Assembly: GCA_945876565.1 (NCBI GenBank)
Contig: CAMCOS010000014.1
Span: forward strand, 1-54,419
Direction of reading: 5' to 3'
Length of the DNA: 54,419 nucleotides
Source of the DNA: Lautropia mirabilis
Lineage (GTDB): Bacteria; Pseudomonadota; Gammaproteobacteria; Burkholderiales; Burkholderiaceae_B
Of this stretch, positions 46,031-53,922 are shown one piece after another. The notes beneath the pieces are model-generated. The model was not told where the DNA came from. It did no database searches and saw only the letters and a list, made by a program, of their open reading frames with translations. Each line of letters opens with the position of its first letter. Positions within the stretch are counted from its first letter, which is position 1. Made by a program: the position numbers and the translations under genes.

Positions 46031-46666
46031 TTAATCAAAAAGGCAGCCTGACAGGTCAGCGCGTGCCTTGGTCAGAGACTCAATGAGATTGCTGGCGCAA
46101 AAAAATGTAATGTCTCGGCATGCGGCTCTGTAGTTTGCACAGTCAATATGATCAAGGGTGCCGGCGGCGTAATGTTGTAAATCGCTGGCATAAGCAACAC
46201 GCTGAGTGCGCAACAGGTGTTGGTAGAACTTGTTGTCATATTTGTATTCCAACGCGTAGGACTGCAGGGGATCAATTTCCTTGCTGGCACAGTAAAAACC
46301 GAGTTGAGAACTCAAATAAGCCAGGTCTAGATATTTTGGACCGATTTCAAAAAGCTCCTGCAGGCTACCGTTTAAGGCTGTGATGTCCCATTTTGAAAAA
46401 ATGCAACGCAGGAACTCGATTCCCTCGTCGAGGAAGTACCTGATCAGGAATGGGGCTTGTGAGGGCTCAGCACCCGGAATGATTCGACGGTCAATGTCGT
46501 CTTTGTGCCAAGCAGTTACTTCCTGCCATGTTTGCTTGCCTAGCGGAAGCGGAGATCCCCATTGGGATGTTGAAGCTGTGAACTGAGCCTCAAAATTTAT
46601 ATCCGCGAGGGAACGGGTATAACGCTTGTGAACAGTTGCGTCGAGATGATCGAATAGGTTCGACAT
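46031..46666 (-). CDS. Unknown 211-residue protein
   Basis: No family recognised. The sequence is mostly helical with aromatic and Cys residues ('GIEFLRCIFSKWDITALNGSLQELFEIGPKYLDLAYLSSQLGFYCASKEIDP'). It ends 'CASNLIESLTKARADLSGCLFD'. No signal peptide. It lies 14 nt after the stop of the 106-residue gene upstream on the same strand, so it is at the end of the integrase-primase transcript. The segment 45853-46030 between it and the zinc-ribbon gene contains no gene. Confidence 0.65.
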   Translation of the reverse strand: MSNLFDHLDATVHKRYTRSLADINFEAQFTASTSQWGSPLPLGKQTWQEVTAWHKDDIDRRIIPGAEPSQAPFLIRYFLDEGIEFLRCIFSKWDITALNGSLQELFEIGPKYLDLAYLSSQLGFYCASKEIDPLQSYALEYKYDNKFYQHLLRTQRVAYASDLQHYAAGTLDHIDCANYRAACRDITFFCASNLIESLTKARADLSGCLFD

Positions 46667-46680
46667 TTAAATCTCCTGAA

Positions 46681-47001
46681 TTAAAGATAATCAATTCGCG
46701 TAAACCAAAGGCGCCGGCCGTAGCCAGGGTGAGTCCAAGTGCGCCGCGTGTACCAACCACGTTTTCGCAGTTCATTAGCTATGCTTTGCGCATGCGGGTG
46801 TTGGCGGTATCGGCCAACGAAAAGCTTTTGAAGTTCAGCCATCGACCACGGTCGCGCCAACAGGGCCGGTGGCGTTTCGGCCAACCATCGGTCTATCTGT
46901 TTGCCTAGTGGTTGAGCACGGAGAAAGTCCCCATGGTTAGCGCCCTGGGTCTCCACACGGATGCTGAGGTCACGCATCCACTGGCTCAATGATTGCTGCA
47001 T
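46681..47001 (-). CDS. Small protein of the replication block, about 106 residues
   Basis: ATG 47001 has GGAGGG seven bases upstream and is preferred over the frame opening at 47088. The sequence 'MQQSLSQWMRDLSIRVETQGANHGDFLRAQPLGKQIDRWLAETPPALLARPWSMAELQKLFVGRYRQHPHAQSIANELRKRGW' has a C-terminal part that looks like a small winged-helix DNA-binding domain, judging from the spacing of hydrophobic residues. It directly follows the primase/helicase gene and may help replication or its control. Family not recognised. Confidence 0.65.
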   Translation of the reverse strand: MQQSLSQWMRDLSIRVETQGANHGDFLRAQPLGKQIDRWLAETPPALLARPWSMAELQKLFVGRYRQHPHAQSIANELRKRGWYTRRTWTHPGYGRRLWFTRIDYL

Positions 47002-47052
47002 ATCTAGACCCTCCAAAATGACTGGCGGTTGATGTGGTGGTCCACGAAGATT

Positions 47053-47154
47053 GGACAGGTTGGGCAAGATTCCACGCGGTCCCCACAAAACGCACCATAT
47101 GAAGCATTCATGTAGGACTTTCCTAAAACATTAAAAAAACAGTCCAACCTGTCC
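47053..47154. repeat. Inverted copies of GGACAGGTTGG between primase and downstream gene
   Basis: GGACAGGTTGG (47053-47063) and CCAACCTGTCC (47144-47154) are exact inverse complements 80 bp apart, in the spacer after the primase gene. Paired sites beside a satellite replication gene may be origin or cis-replication repeats. They could also fold into a long-range hairpin in RNA. Confidence 0.45.
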
Positions 47155-47165
47155 ATTTTTTGTGC

Positions 47166-48953
47166 TCAGTAGGCTGAGAGCAACTTCAGGCCAACGTAAT
47201 AGCGTTTGGCACCGCTTTTTCGTTCGCCCACGCCGCGCTCCTTCAGGCGGCGTGTAAGCGTATTCTTCGTGGTCCGGTAGTGACCGTATGACTCACACCA
47301 AAACTTCCAGCTCGAATACAGACTGTGTTGTTCCACCTCACCATTGGGATCTGCGAGGCAGCACTTCTCTTCAAGGAATTGCCCCAGAACGTCGCTGTCC
47401 GTGCGGTATTCGGCCACTTCTTGCCTGACTGTTGGGCTCAGGTACATTCCATCCCTGAACCATTTGGCCGCGCCTTCCACCATCCAAGCCAGAATGGCCT
47501 CGGCTTCCTTACGAAGCTCCTCTTCGATGTTTGGGTTACATCGCTCTCCCGTGAACTGCGCACGAAACGGTATGAGTACGATCCTGCGCCAAATGCCGTC
47601 ATCTGATCCTCGAATGACTGGCTTGTGATTGGTGCGTAGGATCGGGGTAAAGGTCGGCTCGAATTCAAAGTGTTCTCGATGCAGAAACCGAGCCGATATG
47701 GGTTCGCGACCGGCGAGATGCTTGACCGTTTGCTCGTCGAGGGTCTCATCCGAACCCAATTCGTTGATGAAGACGGCTCGTGCGCCGGCCAGCGCAGCAA
47801 TATCATTGCGAGGACCATTGTCACCCTGTCGGCGAACGCTCATTAGGCTTGAGGGAGCAGTCACTGCGTAGTCGCCCAGAATGTAACGAATGATGTTTGC
47901 GAGCACCGATTTGCCGTTGGCCCCTAGACCGAACCAAATGACCAAGATTTCCTCTGTGGTTGCGTCCGTAAGGGCACACCCCAAAATGCGCTGCAATGTT
48001 TCGATGGTCTCCGTATCCCCCAGCATGATCTGGGCTAGAAAGTCAGGCCACTTTTTTCCTTCAGCGTCAGGCACATAATCGACTTGACAGTATCTGGTAA
48101 TGAGCAGGTCTGGAGTATTGGCCATCAGCATTTTTGTCCGCAGGTTTACCACGCCGTTCTTAACACCCAGCAGATGCTTTTGCTTGTCCAAGTCGATTTG
48201 CCGCACTGACATGCCTGGTTCAGACGCTGCAAGGCTGATCATGGCTTCTAAGCGTGTTTTGTCGTGCGATCGAATTGCATGCTTCATCAGAGCCTTAGCC
48301 GCATCACTTTGACCCGACGCGAGCACTTGCTTAGCTTTATCCACATGCAACTGCGCAATCTTCTTCGCGGCTTCAACCTCCTCGCCTAATTCGCACGGAT
48401 ACCAGCGGCTGTCGGACTCGCACCAGCGCAACCACTGTCGCTTGGTGACATTGAAGATCATTTGGCCCCGGTTGCTCCATGCGAATGCACGTGCGTTATG
48501 GATGTCACCAAAGCTGTCTGGTTCGGAAAGTTCTTTCGGTGTGCCGGCTTTATTGATGGTGTACTCGAGCCAGGTTGTTGAACCTCGTCTTTCATCCCAC
48601 TTTTGACGATAACGGCCAGATGCACGCATGGCCAATTCGATTTCAATGGGGCTTAACCCTCGGGCTTTTAAATGACCGACGAGGGCAAAGTCTGCAGCGG
48701 AGGCATCATTACCGTGATAACTCGAGTCACCTGAAAAGACATCACACCAGGGCCCTTGTGTCACAGCCAGGATGTCATTGGGTTCGCGTAAGTCCTTCAC
48801 CACATCTAAGACGTTATTTGGCAGCATGTCATCAGTGGCGCGACCCATGAGTCCACTGTATTGCAGCGGTTTTCTGCGTTGCCCCGAAGTAGAAGCACCA
48901 AGCATCGCCAAGAATTCGTCAACAAAGGTCGCGCCTGCAATTAATGTGCCCAT
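47166..48953 (-). CDS. P4-type primase-associated helicase (D5 N-like and SF3 helicase domains)
   Basis: This 595-residue protein is the C-terminal part of a phage/plasmid P4-type replication protein. It has the D5 N-like region ('GVKNGVVNLRTKMLMANTPDLLITRYCQVDY', 'ILGCALTDATTEEILVIWFG') followed by Walker A 'GLGANGKSVLANIIRYILG' (about residues 341-359). Further motifs are 'GARAVFINELGSDETLDEQTVKHLAG' and 'TPILRTNHKPVIRGSDDGIWRRIVLIPF'. It unwinds DNA to replicate the excised element. Its start overlaps the upstream primase-polymerase gene by 13 nt, so the replication function is split over two genes that are a single protein in phage P4. Confidence 0.9.
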   Translation of the reverse strand: MGTLIAGATFVDEFLAMLGASTSGQRRKPLQYSGLMGRATDDMLPNNVLDVVKDLREPNDILAVTQGPWCDVFSGDSSYHGNDASAADFALVGHLKARGLSPIEIELAMRASGRYRQKWDERRGSTTWLEYTINKAGTPKELSEPDSFGDIHNARAFAWSNRGQMIFNVTKRQWLRWCESDSRWYPCELGEEVEAAKKIAQLHVDKAKQVLASGQSDAAKALMKHAIRSHDKTRLEAMISLAASEPGMSVRQIDLDKQKHLLGVKNGVVNLRTKMLMANTPDLLITRYCQVDYVPDAEGKKWPDFLAQIMLGDTETIETLQRILGCALTDATTEEILVIWFGLGANGKSVLANIIRYILGDYAVTAPSSLMSVRRQGDNGPRNDIAALAGARAVFINELGSDETLDEQTVKHLAGREPISARFLHREHFEFEPTFTPILRTNHKPVIRGSDDGIWRRIVLIPFRAQFTGERCNPNIEEELRKEAEAILAWMVEGAAKWFRDGMYLSPTVRQEVAEYRTDSDVLGQFLEEKCCLADPNGEVEQHSLYSSWKFWCESYGHYRTTKNTLTRRLKERGVGERKSGAKRYYVGLKLLSAY

Positions 48954-49459
48954 GGCAGGTCCTCCGTGTTGACTACGTGGCCCGTGATTGTCAGAAATCG
49001 GTCGCGGTCGTAGATTTCCAGTGACCCTTGTTTGCGACCATTAGCTGGCAGCTTTCCTAGGGTGAAGATGCGTAAACCATTGCCACTGGGTGATCGTTCG
49101 CAATAGCCGCCAGCATCGAGCACTTTCACAACCCACTGCTGAACGTCAGGTCGTAGACCGAACAGGTCATTGCAGTCATCAAGATCAAACCCGACAATGC
49201 CATTGCCAGTTAGCAAGATCCCAATGCCGGTGTATCGCGGATCGGTTTTGAACGCTGTGACTGCCTCGTCAAATGTTCCGAAAAGTTCGGGTTTGTTAGC
49301 GCCAATTTTTTGCCCGGTTTTTGGGCTACGTGGGGCCTTGTCGAACTTTCCCGGTTTTCCCTGGCGTGGTTCAGCGACCCACACAGCCCATGGTTGCTGT
49401 TTGAGATCTTCGGGAATGTTTTCTATTATTGGGTCTAGAAAGCTAGGTGCGTAACTCAT
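48941..49459 (-). CDS. Primase-polymerase (Prim-Pol) domain protein
   Basis: This 172-residue protein matches the N-terminal bifunctional primase/polymerase domain of satellite replication proteins. Landmarks are 'QPWAVWVAEPRQGKPGKFDKAPRSPKTGQ', 'YTGIGILLTGNGIVGFDLDDCND' with metal-binding Asp92 and Asp94, 'ERSPSGNGLRIF' and 'LEIYDRDRFLTITGH'. It would make primers for element replication. It overlaps alpA (4 nt) and the helicase gene (13 nt), so all three are translated in series. Confidence 0.88.
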   Translation of the reverse strand: MSYAPSFLDPIIENIPEDLKQQPWAVWVAEPRQGKPGKFDKAPRSPKTGQKIGANKPELFGTFDEAVTAFKTDPRYTGIGILLTGNGIVGFDLDDCNDLFGLRPDVQQWVVKVLDAGGYCERSPSGNGLRIFTLGKLPANGRKQGSLEIYDRDRFLTITGHVVNTEDLPWAH

Positions 49460-49677
49460 GCTGCACCCCCGAATTTTTCGGCAAGCCAGGCATCAATCAG
49501 ACGCGAGTCCCACGCGTTACAGCGCTCTGAAATTTTGACGGGCTTTGGAAACTGGCCTCGGCCAATCAGACGCCAGAGTTGGCTTTTTGATAGACCACAG
49601 GCTGTACACACAGCTGGTTCACGTAGCGCTCGCCAGCCTTCGCGTACAGATTGTTTTGGTGATTCAAGTGGTTGCAT
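49456..49677 (-). CDS. alpA: AlpA-family regulator
   Basis: The protein has 73 residues with the AlpA pattern 'LREPAVCTACGLSKSQLWRLIGRGQFPKPVKISERCNAWDSRLIDAWLAEKF': a MerR/excisionase-like helix-turn-helix followed by a wing. In P4-like elements AlpA activates the integrase or replication genes and promotes excision. It overlaps the next gene by 4 nt (ATGA). The 79 bp upstream to the 204-residue gene contain repeated ACTGG/CCAGT words and probably its promoter. Confidence 0.88.
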   Translation of the reverse strand: MQPLESPKQSVREGWRALREPAVCTACGLSKSQLWRLIGRGQFPKPVKISERCNAWDSRLIDAWLAEKFGGAA

Positions 49678-49756
49678 GACTGACTCCTGTGTTTAGACGG
49701 AGTCAGAGTAGTTTTCTCAGGCGCCGCGTGCACGGGCCCAAAACTGGGTCAGTTTT

Positions 49757-50371
49757 TCAACCAGTTTTTTCCAGTTGGTTTTGTGATGCCTTGACTAGTT
49801 CAAGTCCTCGCTCCATGTGCACGCGTAATTTTGTTGGGCTTTTCCCTTCAACCAGTCCAATTCCAAAGCGTAAAAGTTCAGCATAAGTCGTATCACCAGT
49901 CCACTGATCCTCTGTTGCAGTATCTCGAACTAGCTTAGGCTTTTTGCCCGATTGCAACATCAATTCAACGATCTTCATCGCAAGCCAGTCGCGGTGGAAC
50001 TTTTTCCGAACGCCGGTTTTTTGACTGTCAAGAGCCCGATAGGCATTTTCTAGTAACAGATAGAAATTCTCGAGTAGGTCAAAGGCATTTCGTCCAACGA
50101 GTGCTATTGTCATTGAGTCAAGCTGGTGTAGGTCAGCCTGAAGGCTTCCTACTTTGGTCATGATTTTGCTGATGTGTTTCCGAGCTTCTTTTACAGACGC
50201 ATGACTATCCGCAACAAATAGGTGTCTCGCCGCAAGGCAAATTTCCCGAAACTCGTTTCTCGAGCCGGGCAGCAACTCCTCAACGCCTTGTAAAGCCAGT
50301 ACCTCATTGTCTCTCGAGACTCCTAGTTCGTGGCCTTCAACTTCATAAACACCCGTGTAGATTGCCTTCAT
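49757..50371 (-). CDS. Unknown 204-residue protein coupled to the integrase
   Basis: ATG 50371 overlaps the integrase stop by 4 nt (ATGA). The protein is helical and charged, without signal peptide or membrane segment: 'MKAIYTGVYEVEGHELGVSRDNEVLAL', 'HISKIMTKVGSLQADLHQLDSMTIALVGRNAFDLLENFYLLLENAYRAL', 'VHMERGLELVKASQNQLEKTG'. Family not recognised. Coupling to the integrase suggests a role in recombination, immunity to superinfection or regulation. Confidence 0.7.
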   Translation of the reverse strand: MKAIYTGVYEVEGHELGVSRDNEVLALQGVEELLPGSRNEFREICLAARHLFVADSHASVKEARKHISKIMTKVGSLQADLHQLDSMTIALVGRNAFDLLENFYLLLENAYRALDSQKTGVRKKFHRDWLAMKIVELMLQSGKKPKLVRDTATEDQWTGDTTYAELLRFGIGLVEGKSPTKLRVHMERGLELVKASQNQLEKTG

Positions 50372-51606
50372 GCTGAGATTTTTTCCTGAATGCTAATTAC
50401 TTGGGCGTTTACTTTTCCAGCACAGTAGATGGCCCAATCGTTCATCACTTGACGCCGTTTTTCAAGTAAATCACCCCGTCGGTACGCGGCTTCGACTTGA
50501 TTGCGAATGGTGTGTGCCAAAGCCATCTCCACAACATCAGGCTGGTGACTTGTGCGTTCAGCTGCCCAGTCTCTAAACGAGCTGCGAAATCCATGAGCAG
50601 TCACATCTACCTTCATTCGAGTGAGGACTGCACCCAAAGCCATGTCCGATAATTTGCCGCCATTTGTGCTCGTAAAAATCAGGCCATCAGGCTTGTCTTC
50701 ATCACGTGGCATTGCAGTGAGGATGGCCATCGCAGCGTCGCTTAGCGGCACGCGGTGTTCTTTGCCGGCTTTCATCCGACTGCCTGGGACTATCCAAAGG
50801 CGTTCGTCAAAGTCAATTTCATTCCAAGTGGCACCACGAACTTCACCAGAACGCGCAGCGGTCAAAATAGCGAACTCTAATGCTCGCGCAGCAAAGCCAT
50901 CACGTTTGCGAAGGTCTGTCATGAACGCTGGTAGTTGTTTAAAGTTAAGCGCTGCATGATGCTTTTGACCTTTCTTGCGTGGGGCAAGTAATTTGTCGAG
51001 ATGACCGCGCCATCGAGCTGGGTTGTCACCTTCACGAAAGCCGCGTACGGTTGACCAATCAAGCACAGCCTCAATGCGTCCTCGCAAGCGCGATGCAGTC
51101 TCCTGTTTTGTTTGCCAGATTGGCTCCAGGCATTTCATGACCAGCGTTGTGTCAATCGCGTTGACTGGCAAGTTGCCAAAGATCGGATTCGCGTAGGTAG
51201 TAATCGTGTTAGTCCACTGCTGCGCATGCTTTGGGTTCGACCAGCTTAATTTGTGCGTGTCGATATACGCTTCGGCTGCTGCCGCGAACGTAATGGATTT
51301 AGCTGCATCAAGCTGTCTGGCCTTTTCTGCTTCGCGCCTGGCCTGTAGGGGATCGATTGGGTTGACCGGATCTTTGAGCTGTGCGCGAAGCTCACGCGCC
51401 GCGTCACGTGCTCGTGACAAACTCACAGCACGCAGGCTACCAAGGCCCATGTGCTTGCGCCGGCCATCGTGACCGAGGTATCTGAAAACCCATGTTTTGC
51501 TGGCGCCGCGTGCAAATAAGTAGAGCCCATTGCCATCGTTGTGCCAGCCATCTTTGAGCTTGTTCAAGCTGACCGCAGCGAGCTTGCCTGGTTGGTGTGT
51601 TCCCAT
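50368..51606 (-). CDS. int: P4-type tyrosine integrase
   Basis: This 412-residue protein has an N-terminal DUF4102-like arm-binding domain ('LNKLKDGWHNDGNGLYLFARGASKTWVFRY'), then a SAM-like core-binding domain. The catalytic domain has the RHRY residues in order: Arg in 'LTAARSGEVRGATW', His-x-x-Arg in 'VTAHGFRSSFRDWAAE', His in 'ALAHTIRNQVEAAY' and Tyr in the same segment. It integrates the element at tRNA-Ser. The gene lies 170 bp from attR and reads away from it, the normal P4-type layout. Confidence 0.95.
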   Translation of the reverse strand: MGTHQPGKLAAVSLNKLKDGWHNDGNGLYLFARGASKTWVFRYLGHDGRRKHMGLGSLRAVSLSRARDAARELRAQLKDPVNPIDPLQARREAEKARQLDAAKSITFAAAAEAYIDTHKLSWSNPKHAQQWTNTITTYANPIFGNLPVNAIDTTLVMKCLEPIWQTKQETASRLRGRIEAVLDWSTVRGFREGDNPARWRGHLDKLLAPRKKGQKHHAALNFKQLPAFMTDLRKRDGFAARALEFAILTAARSGEVRGATWNEIDFDERLWIVPGSRMKAGKEHRVPLSDAAMAILTAMPRDEDKPDGLIFTSTNGGKLSDMALGAVLTRMKVDVTAHGFRSSFRDWAAERTSHQPDVVEMALAHTIRNQVEAAYRRGDLLEKRRQVMNDWAIYCAGKVNAQVISIQEKISA

Positions 51607-51623
51607 TGTCCGCCTAACTTTGT

Positions 51624-51645
51624 GTATGCCATTCTGTATGCCATT
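51624..51645. repeat. Probable integrase arm-type sites, right
   Basis: GTATGCCATTCTGTATGCCATT repeats the motif found at 26851-26872 and contains two copies of GTATGCCATT. It lies between the integrase start and attR. The surrounding 51607-51776 is AT-rich (TTGATATCATCATAACATCTTGATTTAAATAG) and should hold the integrase promoter and recombination sites. Confidence 0.55.
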
Positions 51646-51776
51646 ATTTTTGGGATGTGATGGCGTGTCAAGTATTGTTATGACTGATTGATATCATCAT
51701 AACATCTTGATTTAAATAGAGAAAGGTGTGTATATTAGATGCGGTTTGGGCGATCTAGAAACAACATCTGAACGGA

Positions 51777-51791
51777 CACCCTCTCCGCCAG
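51777..51791. repeat. Attachment repeat attR
   Basis: CACCCTCTCCGCCAG duplicates the 3' end of tRNA-Ser (26794-26808). It marks the right end of the integrated element. From 51792 to 51984 there is no gene; AT-rich DNA with C and A runs (ATACCCCCCAAAAAAAGG) follows, presumably the original tRNA flank. Confidence 0.85.
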
Positions 51792-51984
51792 TCAGGCAAT
51801 AAATACGCTTTCCCCCATGGGTATTTTATGTATTACCCACCAATATACCCCCCAAAAAAAGGCTCTTCCCCATTAAGGGGGATGGACATTCACCAAACAC
51901 GGTTAATTAAGCCGTCCCAATCGCATTGAGTCAAGACTGAAACGTTTCGTGCCCTTCCTAGAGACTAGCACCCTATAGCATGTG

Positions 51985-52116
51985 ATGGTCCGCGACGTGG
52001 TCTCTCCCCGTGAGGGCGAGCGCTTCACGCTTGCTGGCCAGATCTATCAGGTGGTGGGTCAGCCCTTGGCCGACCGAGATCGCTTGATCTGGACGCTGAC
52101 TGAAGCACCGGTATGA
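51985..52116 (+). pseudogene. Head-tail joining protein fragment of a prophage
   Basis: The 43-residue frame reads 'MVRDVVSPREGERFTLAGQIYQVVGQPLADRDRLIWTLTEAPV', which looks like the C-terminal end of a small phage head-tail joining protein. An in-frame stop lies just upstream at 51976, so the rest of the gene has been lost. Its stop overlaps the next start (ATGA at 52113-52116), preserving the original phage gene order. Confidence 0.5.
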
Positions 52117-52430
52117 AGCTCATGGCGGCACTCACTGGCAATCTGGATCAGATGTTGGCCGATGAAGTGCGCATTGCCATACAGGCGGTCACGCATTCCA
52201 TCCGTGAGGCCACCGATGGCCTGAAGACCGAGTTGCGAAGCCAGGTCATCGGTGCAGGCCTGGGGCAGCGTCTGGCCAACACCTGGCGCGGCGAGGTCTA
52301 CCCCAAGGGTCAGATGAGCATCAAGGCAGCAGGTCTGGTTCACAGCCGAGCACCAGTCGTGGTCGGCGCACACGTTGACCTTCGCCTACACGATCGATGC
52401 GACCAAGCGGCTGACCTTCATTGCGCATGA
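52113..52430 (+). pseudogene. DUF6441-type tail protein, truncated and fused out of frame
   Basis: The first 85 residues ('MKLMAALTGNLDQMLADEVRIAIQAVTHSIREATDGLKTELRSQVIGAGLGQRLANTWRGEVYPKGQMSIKAAGLVHSRAPVVV') match the pattern of phage DUF6441 proteins, which are normally about twice as long. After about 52370 the frame turns into nonsense because the sequence becomes the 3' end of a tail-tube gene in another frame. A deletion thus removed the C-terminus of this gene and the N-terminus of the next. Confidence 0.6.
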
Positions 52431-52569
52431 GGTTTATTTGCCCAAGCCCAAGGTCTCGATTTCAGGGCCGGGCGGCGTTCAGGCCACCTTTGAATGGCAA
52501 GCCGCCTAGAACGTCGCAGCCAACAAGATGCTTACCGTCGAGTTGGTGAATGGCGTGGCCACGTATTGA
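52372..52569 (+). pseudogene. Tail-tube protein C-terminal remnant with in-frame stop
   Basis: The frame reads 'TLTFAYTIDATKRLTFIAHEVYLPKPKVSISGPGGVQATFEWQAA', then TAG (52507-52509), then 'NVAANKMLTVELVNGVATY' and a final TGA at 52567. The 3' half of the pattern fits major tail proteins. It has no start and carries an internal stop, so it is dead. Confidence 0.5.
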
Positions 52570-52589
52570 TTCACTCCCAGGACATTCCC

Positions 52590-52940
52590 ATGATCAAACT
52601 CAACATTGCGCGTGAAGCGCACTGGATCACGCTGGCAGCAGGCGTGCGCTTGCAGGTCCGTCCTGCCACCACAGCGCTGGTCATGGCGGCACGCCATGCC
52701 GCCTCCAAAGTGGCCGGCACCGACACCACTGCTGCGGGTGAGCGTACCGCCACCCTCATCAACTGGCTGGCCAAGCTGGCCGTGCTCGCCTGGGAGGGCG
52801 TGGCCGATGACAAGGGCAAACCGGTTGCCGTCAACCCAGAGGGCATTGCTGCCTTGATGGAGCACTGGCTCTTGGCCGATGCCTTCGAGCGTGAATGCCT
52901 AGCTGGCCTCTACGCCCTGGAATCAGAAAAAAACGTTTGA
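52590..52940 (+). CDS. Tail assembly chaperone, short (G-like) product
   Basis: The 116-residue protein starts at ATG 52590 ('MIKLNIAREAHWITLAAGVRLQVRPATTALVMAARHAASKVAG'). It is helical in the second half ('IAALMEHWLLADAFERECLAGLYALESEKNV'). Its place directly upstream of the tape-measure gene and the overlapping -1 frame identify it as the equivalent of lambda gpG. The last codons GAA AAA AAC contain the slippery heptamer A AAA AAC (52928-52934). Confidence 0.7.
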   Translation: MIKLNIAREAHWITLAAGVRLQVRPATTALVMAARHAASKVAGTDTTAAGERTATLINWLAKLAVLAWEGVADDKGKPVAVNPEGIAALMEHWLLADAFERECLAGLYALESEKNV

Positions 52941-53239
52941 GGGCCCGCACCGCATGGCACTTCGGTGGCGGGCCTGCTTACTGCAACGCCTGCCCCAATC
53001 CGTGCCCCGAGTGCCCGTACACCATGCATGCGCTTTTGACGCTGGAGGGCTGGCAAGCCGCCAGTGCGATTGAAGTCTGTGCCAGCCAGCAGCGCATGGC
53101 GCAGGGCCGTGTGGTCGGATTGGATCTGAGCGCTTGGATGCTGACTTGCGAGTGCGCTGGATTGGACAAGACCACCGCAATCGATCTGTTTCCAGCGGTC
53201 GAGGCGGGCCCGACGAATACCCTGGAAGAACGTGGCTGA
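52590..53239 (+). CDS. Tail assembly chaperone, frameshifted long (GT-like) product
   Basis: Slippage by -1 at A AAA AAC (52928-52934) joins the short product to an overlapping frame ending at TGA 53239, giving about 216 residues. The extension begins 'RLRARTAWHFGGGPAYCNACPNPCPECPYTMHAL' and has a cluster of four or five cysteines, a likely metal site. In lambda the T extension bridges to the tape-measure protein. The features 53240-53341 and beyond break the expected direct adjacency to that gene. Confidence 0.6.
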
Positions 53240-53341
53240 CCAGAATGGCGTCAGTTGGGAGCGAATACCTCTACCAGACACACATAGTGCGCAGATGCTT
53301 TAAGCGATATCTGACGTTGTCATGTCGTTGTACCTGTGGCG

Positions 53342-53659
53342 TCAGTACCCTTGGAAAAGAAAATCGAGAGCTGCGGAGATTTGCGCCTGTTCACTGGAAA
53401 GCGAAGTCACCGGTTTCTTCAGGACTCGCTGAGGCACTGCGCCCATCTTGGGTGTCTCCATTAGCAACTCTTCGCCCCGGATGGTCAGCACCGGTGTGAG
53501 CCGAGTCGACAGTTTCACCTTCGGGAATGCAGTAAGGCTGCGCAACGGAACCACCATCCGGGTGTTAAGGCCATCGAGCAGATCACTCTGCACATCCAGC
53601 AAGTAGGGCGTGGTCGAGGCGTGACTGCCGGGATTGGCATACACATCAAAACGCGCCAT
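53342..53659 (-). CDS. ccdB: CcdB-family gyrase-poison toxin
   Basis: ATG 53659 overlaps the antitoxin stop by one base (TGATG), giving 105 residues. The pattern 'MARFDVYANPGSHASTTPYLLDVQSDLLDGLNTRMVVPLRS' and 'LTPVLTIRGEELLMETPKMGAVP' matches CcdB, which traps DNA gyrase. The C-terminus reads LFQGY where F-plasmid CcdB has MFWGI, so the tryptophan important for poisoning is replaced. Chromosomal homologs vary here, and activity is uncertain. Confidence 0.88.
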   Translation of the reverse strand: MARFDVYANPGSHASTTPYLLDVQSDLLDGLNTRMVVPLRSLTAFPKVKLSTRLTPVLTIRGEELLMETPKMGAVPQRVLKKPVTSLSSEQAQISAALDFLFQGY

Positions 53660-53922
53660 CAGAAGCTTCTCCATTCGTCCAGTGGCAAGCCCTCGGCGTC
53701 AACGGTCTCGTTGTAGGCTGCGATGAAGTCGGCGTGATCTGCACGCCATTTGCGCTCTTGCTCGCGCCGCACGAGATCACGCAGGTAGTTGTCGCAGACC
53801 TGAGAAATGTTGATCTCAAGGTCCTTGGCAGCTTCCAGCACGTCGTTGCTCAGGCTCAGATTGGTGGCTCGTTTGCCAGGCAGGCCTGTGCGTGCGCGGC
53901 GGGTAGTTTGTGTGGCTGGCAT
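53659..53922 (-). CDS. ccdA: CcdA-family antitoxin
   Basis: ATG 53922 has GGAG six bases upstream and gives 87 residues; a start at 53940 is possible. The N-terminal ribbon-helix-helix region is 'RTGLPGKRATNLSLSNDVLEAAKDLEINISQVCDNYL' and the C-terminal toxin-binding tail is 'RADHADFIAAYNETVDAEGLPLDEWRSF', both typical of CcdA. TGCGCAT occurs at 53934-53940 and 53948-53954 over the promoter and is a candidate operator. The operon points against the surrounding phage genes. Confidence 0.9.
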   Translation of the reverse strand: MPATQTTRRARTGLPGKRATNLSLSNDVLEAAKDLEINISQVCDNYLRDLVRREQERKWRADHADFIAAYNETVDAEGLPLDEWRSF

